Positions 55,248 through 63,257 are shown, numbered from the stretch's first letter. The stretch: DNA of 64,000 nt from Prochlorococcus sp. AG-347-K18 (GCA_003281365.1 QCCF01000005.1:26677-90676), one strand, 5' to 3'. Notes: generated by a model not told the origin, from the sequence alone. Numbers and translations: made by a program.

Positions 55248-55430
55248 TTAATATTCTCCCCACCTTTTACCAATATCAAAACCCCATTCAGTGGTTAATC
55301 TAATTACTTCATCATGATTCTTGCATTTTGTAAGGGATAACTTTTTACCAGGATTATTTTTTATTAGCTCAGCAATTTGATTAAGTTGCTCTATTTTTTT
55401 TAGAAAATTATTTAGATCCTTATCTGACAT
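55248..55430 (-). CDS. Nif11-like domain protein, 60 aa
   Basis: The sequence begins MSDKDLNNFLKKIEQLNQIA and ends EWGFDIGKRWGEY, matching the Nif11-like leader domain pattern (helix, polar loop, then the HDEVIRLTTEWGF helix). In some picocyanobacteria such domains are leaders of prochlorosin peptides; here there is no Gly-Gly cleavage site or core region after the domain, so it may be a free-standing relative. Confidence 0.6.
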   Translation of the reverse strand: MSDKDLNNFLKKIEQLNQIAELIKNNPGKKLSLTKCKNHDEVIRLTTEWGFDIGKRWGEY

Positions 55431-55434
55431 TTAT

Positions 55435-55542
55435 CTAGGAAGTAAATTTTTGATCATAAGTAAATATGTAATAAAGAACCCAAGCAACACCAATAATAAG
55501 AATTGCAATCATTACATTTACTGACCAAACTACTTCTATCAT
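55435..55542 (-). CDS. Small single-TM protein, 35 aa
   Basis: A reverse frame 55542-55435 encodes MIEVVWSVNVMIAILIIGVA plus WVLYYIFTYDQKFTS, a single helix with a short tail. It is just upstream of the Nif11-like gene (four-base gap) on the same strand. Its size and helix look like a small photosynthetic-complex subunit, but I recognise no family. Confidence 0.45.
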   Translation of the reverse strand: MIEVVWSVNVMIAILIIGVAWVLYYIFTYDQKFTS

Positions 55543-55667
55543 GTAATTTTTTATATATTTTTAATATATCCAAAATTTAAACTAAATTAACAGTTAATAA
55601 TTTAAATCTAGAACAATACACTACTACTATTAAATATATAAAATAGTCTTAAATAGTTTAAAAAATT

Positions 55668-55847
55668 ATGGGAGAAGCTAAGAGAAGGGAAGAGTTAGGC
55701 TTACCACCTAGAGAAAAGAAAAAGGAAAAAGAAACATCGAAAAATCAACTAAACAAAATTTTAAATAACTATCCTTATTTACCTTTCATTTTAGGTTTTT
55801 CATTACTAGCAATATTAATTATCGATTTAGTTAATTACTACAAATAG
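55668..55847 (+). CDS. DUF2839-like small membrane protein, 59 aa
   Basis: It opens MGEAKRREELGLPPREKKKE, matching the MGEAKRR start of the DUF2839 family, followed by a hydrophobic helix (YLPFILGFSLLAILIIDLV). The function of the family is unknown. It is divergent from the small gene at 55435-55542. Confidence 0.65.
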   Translation: MGEAKRREELGLPPREKKKEKETSKNQLNKILNNYPYLPFILGFSLLAILIIDLVNYYK

Positions 55848-55932
55848 ATATATAAAAAGGGGATACTTTTAGCTGAAGAGAAGATTATCTTCGCAATTGC
55901 GAAATTATTTTTCCATAATAAAAATAAAACTC

Positions 55933-56118
55933 ATGAAACCGATTAACACTTCATGTGCCTTAATTTTAGGGGTACTAACTTTGTTTTCAATATCTAATGC
56001 AAATGCAGGTGGCTGCAGTTCTCATACTGAGAAGAAGGCAGAAATTGAATGCTTGTCTGATGATAAAAAATGCATAGAAGAGAAAGAAAAGGAATCACTA
56101 TACAAAGTTGAGGTCTAA
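55933..56118 (+). CDS. Small secreted cysteine-rich protein, 61 aa
   Basis: From the ATG at 55933 the product has a signal peptide ending SNANAGG and a mature segment with Cys in GGCSSHTEK, IECLSDD and KKCIEEK. A longer frame begins at 55897, but the shorter start puts the signal at the N-terminus. Its stop is directly followed by the next start (56119). The GGCxxH motif is shared with the gene at 42063. Confidence 0.6.
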   Translation: MKPINTSCALILGVLTLFSISNANAGGCSSHTEKKAEIECLSDDKKCIEEKEKESLYKVEV

Positions 56119-56421
56119 ATGTTTGATAATCTTGGAACTGCTCTAGTACAGGCATTAGGCTTCTTTGCTGTTTTTGGTTTTTTTGTATATCAAACTTTAT
56201 TCGCAGATAGTAAACCCAAAAATTCAAAATCAAATCCCAAAAAAACAAAGATTTCCGACACAAAAGAATCAATTAAAAAAGAATCAAAAAGAGGTTTATT
56301 TAACAGAAAATCTAAACCTCTTGAAGAGAATTTACCAGTCCAAAAAAAGAGATTATTTGGGAGAAAAAAAGAAGTTTTTAAAGAAGAGATTAAACAAAAG
56401 AAAAAAGGTTGGTTTAAATAG
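56119..56421 (+). CDS. Hypothetical membrane protein with basic tail, 100 aa
   Basis: A helix (ALVQALGFFAVFGFFVYQTLF) at residues 8-28 is followed by a Lys/Ser-rich tail with the repeated motif RGLFNRKSK and KRLFGRKKE. The adjacency to the Cys-rich secreted gene (no gap) suggests a co-translated pair. No family is recognised. Confidence 0.6.
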   Translation: MFDNLGTALVQALGFFAVFGFFVYQTLFADSKPKNSKSNPKKTKISDTKESIKKESKRGLFNRKSKPLEENLPVQKKRLFGRKKEVFKEEIKQKKKGWFK

Positions 56422-56507
56422 GTAAAGTTACTTAAACTCTTTTTTGATATCTTTTATACAAAAACTTTTTTTAGTAACTTTATAATTTAAATAAGATAAC
56501 ATTCAAA

Positions 56508-56642
56508 ATGAACCATAGAGAAATCACAAAAAAATATAGCGAGTTACTTAACAAGGCTGAGTTTGCTACAGGTCGTAAGGAAGTTGTAGGTCTTTTAAAA
56601 AAAGCTGCCAAATTGAAATCTCAGATTGAAATCAATTATTAG
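56508..56642 (+). CDS. Small basic helical protein, 44 aa
   Basis: The ATG at 56508 opens a 45-codon frame: MNHREITKKYSELLNKAEFA then TGRKEVVGLLKKAAKLKSQI. Highly helical and basic, without Cys or TM. It might bind nucleic acid or another protein; that is inference. Confidence 0.45.
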   Translation: MNHREITKKYSELLNKAEFATGRKEVVGLLKKAAKLKSQIEINY

Positions 56643-56727
56643 ATCTTAAAATTAGTTTAATTCTAAATGTAAAAAATTTTTTTAAATGAGTTTTTACATG
56701 AGATAATCTGCATAGATTATTTTTCTT

Positions 56728-56907
56728 ATGAATAAAAAAGGTTATACAACCGAAAGCGGCGGTAGACAAAATGGTTTTGCAATTGAACCAGAAATTAACC
56801 CAATATCAGAAGGCGAATCAAAAAAATCCATATTTTTATTTATTGGAATATTATTACCTTTTCTAATAGGCGGTTTTTATTATTTAAGGACTCTGAATAT
56901 ATTCTGA
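56728..56907 (+). CDS. Small membrane protein with TESGGRQNGFA motif, 59 aa
   Basis: An N-terminal YTTESGGRQNGFAIEPEI is followed by one hydrophobic helix (SIFLFIGILLPFLIGGFYYL). The GGRQN.FA.EP pattern is one I recall in several small picocyanobacterial proteins, including some high-light-inducible relatives, but the chlorophyll-binding EXXNXR helix of Hli proteins is absent. Confidence 0.55.
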   Translation: MNKKGYTTESGGRQNGFAIEPEINPISEGESKKSIFLFIGILLPFLIGGFYYLRTLNIF

Positions 56908-56911
56908 TACT

Positions 56912-57091
56912 TTACAAGCCATTTTTAGCAATATATTCTTCTGAACTAACGATATCTTGCATTAAGCTCTCTGATGAAGGATTAAATCCATTTTGCTCTA
57001 AAAAAGACTTAACCTTTTCAAATTTTTGCTGAATTTTTTTTGTATATGGAGTTGTCATCAAATAATCATCTTTTTCTGTTGAATAGTTCAT
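56912..57091 (-). CDS. Small hypothetical, 59 aa
   Basis: The frame from 57091 encodes MNYSTEKDDYLMTTPYTKKI and the helix QQKFEKVKSFLEQNGFNPSS, then a second helix to KNGL. It is soluble and mostly helical, with no named family. Tail to tail with the preceding membrane-protein gene, separated by four bases. Confidence 0.55.
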   Translation of the reverse strand: MNYSTEKDDYLMTTPYTKKIQQKFEKVKSFLEQNGFNPSSESLMQDIVSSEEYIAKNGL

Positions 57092-57227
57092 TTGATTAAC
57101 GGATTACTTTTACAACTAAATTTTGCAAAAAATGCTATTGCTAGTGAAGTTATAAATATTACATAAATAATTTAATAGTAATAAATACTTATAAATTGTT
57201 TGTGTGAGATCGCTATTGGTTGATTTT

Positions 57228-57587
57228 TTAAAAAGTACTTATAGTAATCAGTTCCATTAAATCTCTAGACTGCAGATATTTTTGAAATACTTCAGAATAA
57301 AATGCTTTTTTAGCAGCAAATTTAGATTCGAATTCTATTACTAATCCAAGCTGCCCTCCGTCCCATTCATTTGAGGTTGATTTTTGTATCAAATCTCTTT
57401 TTACTATTACTCCTCCCACAGATTTAATCCATGGTAATACTGTCCTTATATATTCCAGAAATAAATCAGCATTTGGAATTGAAATTTTCTTTAACCAATA
57501 ACTCTTTGTCATCAAATCAACATATTCTTGGTAGAATATAGCACATAGAGGTAAGTATTTATCCTTAGCTATATACTCAGCTGTCAT
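57228..57587 (-). CDS. DUF1330-like dimeric alpha/beta barrel protein
   Basis: A 119-residue protein resembling the DUF1330 ferredoxin-like fold: YLEYIRTVLPWIKSVGG with a VKRDL strand, LGLVIEFESKFAAKKAFYS and the final LQSRDLMELI. Such proteins are small monooxygenase-like folds of unknown function. The start is three bases from the divergent fibrillin-like gene start. Confidence 0.65.
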   Translation of the reverse strand: MTAEYIAKDKYLPLCAIFYQEYVDLMTKSYWLKKISIPNADLFLEYIRTVLPWIKSVGGVIVKRDLIQKSTSNEWDGGQLGLVIEFESKFAAKKAFYSEVFQKYLQSRDLMELITISTF

Positions 57588-57590
57588 TAA

Positions 57591-58133
57591 ATGGAATCCG
57601 AAGATGATTTATTAAATTTACTTCTTAAATCTCCAAATTCAGAGAGTATACAGACTATTGCCGAACAACTTGAAATTGATCATAATTTTTCCTTTAGCAA
57701 AGATAGAAATGATTTACAGGGTGTTTGGGAGCTTAGGTGGAGTAGTTCTAATAGTCCCTTTTTAAAATATTCTCCTTTTATTGATAATCTTCAAATTCTT
57801 GATCCCTTAAATTTAACTGGCCTTAATTTACTTAAACCTAGAGGAATAAAATCAATTATTGGAACTGGTATTTTAATAAGACTTAACTATATAAATGAAA
57901 AAAAAATTGGGGTCAAATTTACACATGCTGGTGTTATCGGTCCTAAATTCGGAAGAAAAAATATAAAGGCTATGAAACAAATAAATAATGAACAATTAGG
58001 GTGGTTAAAGATAACTTATTTAAGTAATAAGCTTAGAATCTGCAGAGGTGATAAAGGAACTTTATTTGTTTTAAGAAAAATAAATTCACCGACTTTATTC
58101 AAGAATTTTAAGGAATTTATTAAAATCTATTAA
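57591..58133 (+). CDS. PAP/fibrillin-like protein, 180 aa
   Basis: It has a fibrillin-type strand block LQGVWELRWSSSNSPFLKYS then PFIDNLQILDPLNLTGLNLL and the strand FTHAGVIGPKFG. It lacks the long N-terminal part of the paralog at 54392-55162. It may bind lipids at the thylakoid. The start lies three bases from the divergent DUF1330-like start. Confidence 0.7.
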   Translation: MESEDDLLNLLLKSPNSESIQTIAEQLEIDHNFSFSKDRNDLQGVWELRWSSSNSPFLKYSPFIDNLQILDPLNLTGLNLLKPRGIKSIIGTGILIRLNYINEKKIGVKFTHAGVIGPKFGRKNIKAMKQINNEQLGWLKITYLSNKLRICRGDKGTLFVLRKINSPTLFKNFKEFIKIY

Positions 58134-58142
58134 AAATATAAA

Positions 58143-58436
58143 TTAATTTTTTATCCAAATAGACTTTAATACGAAATAAATTGGTAAATATTTAAAAGAT
58201 TCTTTAGGTATTTCATAACTTAAGAATTTTAGTGCTTCTTCTAACCAGTAACCTATATCAAATCCTAAAAGAATTTTTTCTACAACAAACCAAAATTCTT
58301 TATCAAATATAAATCTGAAGTTTAAGTAAATATATTCCCAATGAAAGGTATTCCAATATTGAGTTAAAAATGAGGATAAAATAAGCCAAAGTGATATAAA
58401 GATAAAACTTTTAAGAAATTTATATAGTTTTTTCAT
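58143..58436 (-). CDS. Hypothetical membrane protein, 97 aa
   Basis: It starts MKKLYKFLKSFIFISLWLIL and has a further hydrophobic segment toward the end (YLPIYFVLKSIWIKN). Trp/Tyr/Phe-rich middle (NTFHWEYIYLNFRFIFDKEF) is unusual. No family is recalled. Convergent with the fibrillin-like gene (nine bases). Confidence 0.5.
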   Translation of the reverse strand: MKKLYKFLKSFIFISLWLILSSFLTQYWNTFHWEYIYLNFRFIFDKEFWFVVEKILLGFDIGYWLEEALKFLSYEIPKESFKYLPIYFVLKSIWIKN

Positions 58437-58567
58437 ATACCAGCAACTGTCTTATTGAATTTCAAATATCCCTTATTATTGTTTGGATCAAATTTTATTT
58501 CTATGAAATATATCCAAAAAGATATAAAAATATTGAGAAAATTGTAGATTTTCGTGAAATTAATAAT

Positions 58568-58693
58568 CTATTCTTCTTTTTTTAGATTCTGTGCCTTTAG
58601 ATTTTTATCCTTAAGAAAAAATCCTAAAAACAGAAAAGCAAAATATATTAGTAAACTTATGGCAAAAATTAAAACTATCTTTGAAATATCCAT
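58568..58693 (-). CDS. Small single-TM protein, 41 aa
   Basis: The frame from 58693 to 58568 gives MDISKIVLIFAISLLIYFAF then a basic/acidic tail (FFLKDKNLKAQNLKKEE). One membrane helix with a charged cytoplasmic tail. No family is recognised. Confidence 0.45.
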   Translation of the reverse strand: MDISKIVLIFAISLLIYFAFLFLGFFLKDKNLKAQNLKKEE

Positions 58694-58811
58694 AAAAGAT
58701 TTTTTAACATAAATTACAGCATTTTTTGCAAAGTTTTATCTATGGTAATGATTTTTCATTTATCACGATAACAAGCTTCAATTATTAAGCTAATAATATT
58801 ATTTAAATCAT

Positions 58812-59216
58812 ATGCAAGTAGCTTTTGCCTGGAGCCTTTGTCTATCAGTTGGTGTTGTCTTATTATCTATTATTCCATTAACTATAGGGCGAGTTAAAGC
58901 GGGATATTCTGTTGAAAATATGGCTGCTCCAAGGGCTTTATTCGATGAATTACCTTCTTTTGGCAAAAGAGCAGTTTGGTGTCATCAAAATTGTTGGGAA
59001 AGTATTTCCCTACATGCACCCGCATGTCTTCTTTGTTTGATTACTTTAACTGACTCTAATATTGCAATAATTGCAGCATTGATTCATCCTATTTTTCGTT
59101 TTTTATATATTGGTGCATATGTATTTAATATCCCAACAGCTAGAGGTTTAATGTGGGCCTCAGGAATTTTTACAACACTTTTGCTTTACAAAGAAGGCTT
59201 AACACAATTGATATAA
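58812..59216 (+). CDS. MAPEG-family membrane protein
   Basis: A 134-residue protein of the membrane-associated eicosanoid/glutathione metabolism type, with four helices and the loop GYSVENMAAPRALFDELPSF followed by RAVWCHQNCWESISLHAP. IHPIFRFLYIGAYVFNIPTA is the second conserved region. Cyanobacterial members are of uncertain activity, possibly glutathione-linked peroxidase. Confidence 0.82.
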   Translation: MQVAFAWSLCLSVGVVLLSIIPLTIGRVKAGYSVENMAAPRALFDELPSFGKRAVWCHQNCWESISLHAPACLLCLITLTDSNIAIIAALIHPIFRFLYIGAYVFNIPTARGLMWASGIFTTLLLYKEGLTQLI

Positions 59217-59221
59217 ACTAT

Positions 59222-60100
59222 TTAAACAATAAACTTTTCTAAATCTTTTAATTGATATTCATTGATAAGTTCAACTTTATTTGATTTGGCTAGTTGATGA
59301 GCAGACTTTGTAAAGCCAGATTTTGAGACTATTATTGCATGTGTACCTTTCCAAAATAATTTACCAGCTGAAATCTCCTGAACTGCTTTATTTCCAATGG
59401 CTTTTTCATGATCTTTGCATTGAATACATATTCTCAAATCATTTATTGACGCAATTAAGTCAACCCCTTGATCTCCTGTATTAGGAGTTTCTTTTACTTC
59501 CCAGCCATTTTGTTTGAGAATTTCCATGCAATGATTTTCAAATCTAATGCCTTTTTTGTAGTTTTCCTTGTTTTTACTTGAGTAGTTTTTTTCTATTAGG
59601 TTTAAGCATGATTTCTCTATTTGACTTGCTATGAATACAAACCAATCTTCAGTCTCGAGCTTTCTAATAGACCCAATTATCTCATCATCAATAGTAGGAT
59701 TTTCATTACAATATGACCTCCACTTTTCGAAAAATAATTCCATACTGCCAAATTTTTTTAAAATTACTTTTTCCCAGAAGTATGGTATACCTTCTTTAAA
59801 TCGCTTGGATCCATTTAATATATTTTTCTCAATAGCTTTTTCATCAAGAGGTGGATTGCCAATCCATTTTTTATAATCCTCGTTACCGTAAGCATCTATT
59901 TCCCTTAATCTGATCCTCTCCTCTAACAAATTGTATTTGTTTTCTTCTATTAAATTATTAATTGTTTGAATAAAGAAATTGGAATTTAAGGCATTATTCA
60001 ATTTAAACGTTTTCTTTTTAATTTGATAATCCCTTGCAATTATAAAAATTAAAAAAATGATAAAAATAATTAAAATAATTAAAATAAAAAAAATTTTCAT
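59222..60100 (-). CDS. Membrane-anchored Mrr-like restriction endonuclease fold protein
   Basis: A 292-residue protein with an N-terminal TM helix (residues 2-22), a helical middle domain and a C-terminal Mrr-type PD-(D/E)XK nuclease domain. Catalytic residues fit GIRFENHCMEILKQNGW (Glu188), TGDQGVDLIASI (Asp214) and CIQCKD (Gln227, Lys229). The C-terminal HAIIVSKSGFTKSAHQLAKSN also matches the family. Mrr-like nucleases cut methylated or foreign DNA; a membrane-anchored one may be defence or housekeeping. No methylase is nearby. Confidence 0.85.
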   Translation of the reverse strand: MKIFFILIILIIFIIFLIFIIARDYQIKKKTFKLNNALNSNFFIQTINNLIEENKYNLLEERIRLREIDAYGNEDYKKWIGNPPLDEKAIEKNILNGSKRFKEGIPYFWEKVILKKFGSMELFFEKWRSYCNENPTIDDEIIGSIRKLETEDWFVFIASQIEKSCLNLIEKNYSSKNKENYKKGIRFENHCMEILKQNGWEVKETPNTGDQGVDLIASINDLRICIQCKDHEKAIGNKAVQEISAGKLFWKGTHAIIVSKSGFTKSAHQLAKSNKVELINEYQLKDLEKFIV

Positions 60101-60118
60101 CTAAGAATTTATTTCGAT

Positions 60119-60382
60119 CTAAAAAGTTTTTGTTTTTCTAATAACAAAATTATTCTTTGTTATTACAGAAGATTCATTTACTTCAAACCCATTAATTGCC
60201 GATATTTCTCCTTTTATGCCTTCTAATGTTAATTGCTCGATAATACCTTTTATTACTTCATCCTCGACCAATTTTCTATCAATTCTTTCAGGTGTAATAT
60301 CTGTAAGCCATTTTGAGGTCTTTTTTTTTACAACCTCTGTAGGGTTAGTTATTTTTAAATAGATAGCCATTTTTTTAGTCAT
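60119..60382 (-). CDS. Hypothetical protein, 87 aa
   Basis: A soluble lysine-rich protein: MAIYLKITNPTEVVKKKTSK, KWLTDITPERIDRKLVED, then EQLTLEGIKGEISAINGFEV. Start MTKK. No family is recalled. It lies 18 bases upstream of the Mrr-like gene on the same strand and could be co-transcribed with it. Confidence 0.55.
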   Translation of the reverse strand: MTKKMAIYLKITNPTEVVKKKTSKWLTDITPERIDRKLVEDEVIKGIIEQLTLEGIKGEISAINGFEVNESSVITKNNFVIRKTKTF

Positions 60383-60410
60383 TCAGTTGAATTATAAGCA
60401 TTAAATCTTC

Positions 60411-60608
60411 TTAACTTTTATTATTGTCATTACTTTCCCACTCAAGAAATTGAAAAACAAAAATTGCAAAGATAGAGAAAAATACTATGAACAACCCTAA
60501 CCATCCTATAAATTTGTGCTCTGTAAAAAGATTTGTAAGCATTGATTTTTCTTGATATCTCGATTCCATTTCATATTGATAAGAATCGATAACTTGAAAT
60601 ATATTCAT
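60411..60608 (-). CDS. Small membrane protein, 65 aa
   Basis: A soluble N-terminus (QVIDSYQYEMESRYQEKS) precedes a TM helix (FIGWLGLFIVFFSIFAIFVF) and a short acidic tail. No family is recognised. It is on the same strand as, and 28 bases upstream of, the 87-residue gene. Confidence 0.55.
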   Translation of the reverse strand: MNIFQVIDSYQYEMESRYQEKSMLTNLFTEHKFIGWLGLFIVFFSIFAIFVFQFLEWESNDNNKS

Positions 60609-60650
60609 AATTAATAATTTAATAAATCATTCAATTGGCGGGTAATAATT

Positions 60651-61070
60651 TCAACCGTTTAACTTACTAAAGGCTTCCGATAGGAAATCTGGCCTTTTTC
60701 TTATTATAGAAAAATTCATTTTATTTATTAAGACTAAATTGACTTCAGCAATCGTTAAGATTTCATCTTTCTTGTTAAGAAATTTTGTAATTACATTAAT
60801 CCTAGGACTTTTATCAATGTTGAATTCGCTCTCGATTATTATTTTTTCACCAAGGAATAAAGGAGATTTATATTTTATTGAAGTATTGATTAAAGGTAAA
60901 TCTAAGCCATTTTTAGTTAGTTCGAAATAACTTATACCTACTTCTGAAAGTGCATTTATTCGGCTTTCTTCAAGCCAATTAAAATAATTACCATGCCACA
61001 TTACGCCTGCATGATCTGCATGTTGAGGTAAAACAACTTTTTCTATTTTCCAAACTGGTTTTGAGTTCAT
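60651..61070 (-). CDS. 4HBT-family acyl-CoA thioesterase
   Basis: A 139-residue hotdog-fold thioesterase with the catalytic Asp segment QHADHAGVMWHGNYFNWLEE and INTSIKYKSPLFLGEKIIIE. Cyanobacterial relatives include 1,4-dihydroxy-2-naphthoyl-CoA hydrolase of phylloquinone synthesis, a plausible role here for photosystem I, but the substrate is not certain. Confidence 0.82.
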   Translation of the reverse strand: MNSKPVWKIEKVVLPQHADHAGVMWHGNYFNWLEESRINALSEVGISYFELTKNGLDLPLINTSIKYKSPLFLGEKIIIESEFNIDKSPRINVITKFLNKKDEILTIAEVNLVLINKMNFSIIRKRPDFLSEAFSKLNG

Positions 61071-61176
61071 CTTTTATTTAAAAAATATTTTTATTCAATG
61101 AAAAAAACTTATTTTGATATTGTAGATTAGTTTTCTTTATTAACATAAGAATCATCAAAACAATATTTATAAAGTT

Positions 61177-61413
61177 ATGTTTAATCGTAAAAATAGAAGT
61201 AGAAGAATGAAGAAGATTTTTCAATGGGAAGAATATTTAAATTGGAAAAATATGTCAGAGGAACAAAAATTAAATTTCAAGAGGGCTTGCTTATTCCCAT
61301 TTCTCGTCTACATAGTTTATGTTTTTCTTAATCAGTACTCCTTGGCAATTCTTTTGTTAATAGGTCTTTATTTTTTAATTAGATTTAAGAATAGAAATAA
61401 GTTGGGAAGATGA
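61177..61413 (+). CDS. Small hypothetical membrane protein, 78 aa
   Basis: A basic start (MFNRKNRSRRMKKIFQWEEY), a hydrophilic middle and two close hydrophobic helices (ACLFPFLVYIVYVFL, SLAILLLIGLYFLI). No family is recognised. It is divergent from the thioesterase gene. Confidence 0.5.
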   Translation: MFNRKNRSRRMKKIFQWEEYLNWKNMSEEQKLNFKRACLFPFLVYIVYVFLNQYSLAILLLIGLYFLIRFKNRNKLGR

Positions 61414-61507
61414 ATATTTTGATTTATTTAGATTTGTTTTAAAGTTATCTAGTTTTTCTAAATAACCTTATTGGCATATAACAATAGTATTAGATAAATT
61501 TTTTTTT

Positions 61508-61744
61508 ATGAAAAGAATTATTTTGTTTTTATGTGTATTAGTTTTTTCAATATTTTCTAATACGAATAATTTATTAGCAAAAGAAATTGAAAATAACATT
61601 AAAGAGAATATTTCTCATGAAATTGAGGAAATTAAGCCTGATAATAAAAAAAATAATATTTCTAATTCTACAGCGGAAGATATTTTTGGAGATGAACAAA
61701 CTTTTCCATTCGTAGCAGGTTTAGGGAAAAATGCTGCCCATTGA
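61508..61744 (+). CDS. Exported hypothetical, 78 aa
   Basis: A signal peptide (IILFLCVLVFSIFSNTNNLL, ending LLAKE) precedes a charged linker and the conserved-looking end EDIFGDEQTFPFVAGLGKNA. The C-terminal motif looks like a region I recall in cyanobacterial exported proteins. Function is unknown. Confidence 0.55.
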   Translation: MKRIILFLCVLVFSIFSNTNNLLAKEIENNIKENISHEIEEIKPDNKKNNISNSTAEDIFGDEQTFPFVAGLGKNAAH

Positions 61745-61788
61745 TTTCAAGATTCTTGATAATTTAGAAAAACTTTTTTTTAATACTA

Positions 61789-61953
61789 ATGAAAGGTCTT
61801 AGGGTTCTAGAGCTTTCTGAAGCACTTGATGTTGATAGCTCCGACTTATTAGCTGTTTGTGCAATTCTAAATATAAAAGCCACAGCCAGATTAAGCATGC
61901 TTTCATTTGAAGAATGTAAAAAGATAACTGATTACTATGAAAATAAAAATTAG
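61789..61953 (+). CDS. Stand-alone IF-2 N-terminal-like helical domain, 54 aa
   Basis: The product MKGLRVLELSEALDVDSSDL, LAVCAILNIKATARLSMLSF, ending EECKKITDYYENKN resembles the small helical domain at the N-terminus of translation initiation factor IF-2 (LSEALDV..DLL......G......LS.EE.KKI). Here it is free-standing, without the GTPase. It lies 44 bases after the exported 78-residue gene. Confidence 0.5.
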   Translation: MKGLRVLELSEALDVDSSDLLAVCAILNIKATARLSMLSFEECKKITDYYENKN

Positions 61954-61974
61954 AATTTTTTTTTATAAATTATT

Positions 61975-62232
61975 TTATTTTTTAATGTCTTTAATCATTG
62001 ATACTAAAGTTGAATGAATTTCTTCTTCAGATATTTCATTTTTAAAATTGATAATTGCTGATTGGCCATCGTAATTGATTTTTATATAACTATTATTAAT
62101 TTCTTCCATATAAGCATTCTCAAATGTTGATATCTTCCCATAATGAATAAGATATTTGTGCACTGAATCTATGTGATCATTGTTCATGTGATCACAAACT
62201 CTTTTACTTGTTTCTTTACTAATAATTTTCAT
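61975..62232 (-). CDS. DUF2470 protein, 85 aa
   Basis: The sequence opens KRVCDHMNNDHIDSVHKYLI, the DUF2470 hallmark (MNxDHxD), with NSYIKINYDGQSAIINFKNE strands following. DUF2470 occurs alone or fused to pyridoxamine-phosphate-oxidase-like domains and has been linked to haem or tetrapyrrole handling in phototrophs. It lies 23 bases downstream of dus. Confidence 0.8.
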   Translation of the reverse strand: MKIISKETSKRVCDHMNNDHIDSVHKYLIHYGKISTFENAYMEEINNSYIKINYDGQSAIINFKNEISEEEIHSTLVSMIKDIKK

Positions 62233-62255
62233 TTAAAAAATAAATTTGTTTTAAG

Positions 62256-63257
62256 CTAATCTATTTTTTCATTATTCAAGGTTTTAATCATTTTAATTAT
62301 TAAATTTTTAACTTCATTTTTATCAACAGCTCTAACCAAGTTATTTCTCAAATTTGATGCTCCTTTAAAGTCTTTGCATGTCCATGAGATATGTTTCCTT
62401 GCAATTAGCAATCCGTGATCTCCTTTTTCTTTTATTAATTCATCAAGATGCTCAATAATTAAATATAGTTTTTCTTCTGTGTTTGGTTCTTTAAAATTTT
62501 TATTTTCTCTAAGGGCATAATCTATTTCTCCTATTTTCCATGGGGATCCTAAAATTCCTCGTCCAATCATTACACCATCAGCATTTGTTTTTTTTAAACA
62601 ATTAAGAGCGTCATCTGAATTTTTGATATCTCCATTAGCAATTACTGGAATTTCTAACAACTTTTTAAGTCTCCCGATCATTTCCCAATCTGACTTGCCT
62701 GAAAAACCCTGTTTTCTAGTTCTTCCATGAAGTGTGATCATTGTTGCTCCCGCATCTTGAAGTTTAAATAAGAAATCCTCTATATTTTCTTCTTTAGTAT
62801 CCCATCCGAGTCGTGTTTTTACTGTTACTGGAACCCTAACAGCTTTTACAACATTTTTGACTAATTCTATAGCAAGTTTTCGGTCTTTAATTAAGGCACT
62901 GCCTCCACCTTTCTTTGCAATTTTTTTTACTGGACATCCCATATTTATATCAATTAAGAAAGCTCCTGAGTCCTCAGCTTGTTTTGCAGCTTCAGAAACA
63001 GCATATGGCCTATTATCAAATATTTGTACTCCAATTGGACCTTCTTCTAAATCTATTTGATTGATTTTTTGTGTGCCATATCCTTTTTTAAGACTTGTGG
63101 CATTTATCATTTCTGTAAACAGTAAAGAGTTTGGAGCCCATTTACGTACAAGTCTTCTAAAAATGTTATCTGTAACTCCTGCTAATGGCGATAGCATTAC
63201 CTTACTCGTAATTATCCTGTTAACTCCCCTTCCTTTTAGCCTTATATTTGAAGACAT
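62256..63257 (-). CDS. dus: tRNA-dihydrouridine synthase, Dus family
   Basis: An FMN-dependent tRNA uridine reductase of 333 residues. The start SPLAGVTDNIFRRLVRKW, active-site Cys in LIDINMGCPVKKIAKKGGGS, TVKTRLGWDTKE, TLHGRTRKQGFSGKSDW and VIANGDIKNSDDALNCL are all family motifs. It most resembles DusB. The preceding gene is the opposite-strand secreted 130-residue protein. Confidence 0.93.
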   Translation of the reverse strand: MSSNIRLKGRGVNRIITSKVMLSPLAGVTDNIFRRLVRKWAPNSLLFTEMINATSLKKGYGTQKINQIDLEEGPIGVQIFDNRPYAVSEAAKQAEDSGAFLIDINMGCPVKKIAKKGGGSALIKDRKLAIELVKNVVKAVRVPVTVKTRLGWDTKEENIEDFLFKLQDAGATMITLHGRTRKQGFSGKSDWEMIGRLKKLLEIPVIANGDIKNSDDALNCLKKTNADGVMIGRGILGSPWKIGEIDYALRENKNFKEPNTEEKLYLIIEHLDELIKEKGDHGLLIARKHISWTCKDFKGASNLRNNLVRAVDKNEVKNLIIKMIKTLNNEKID

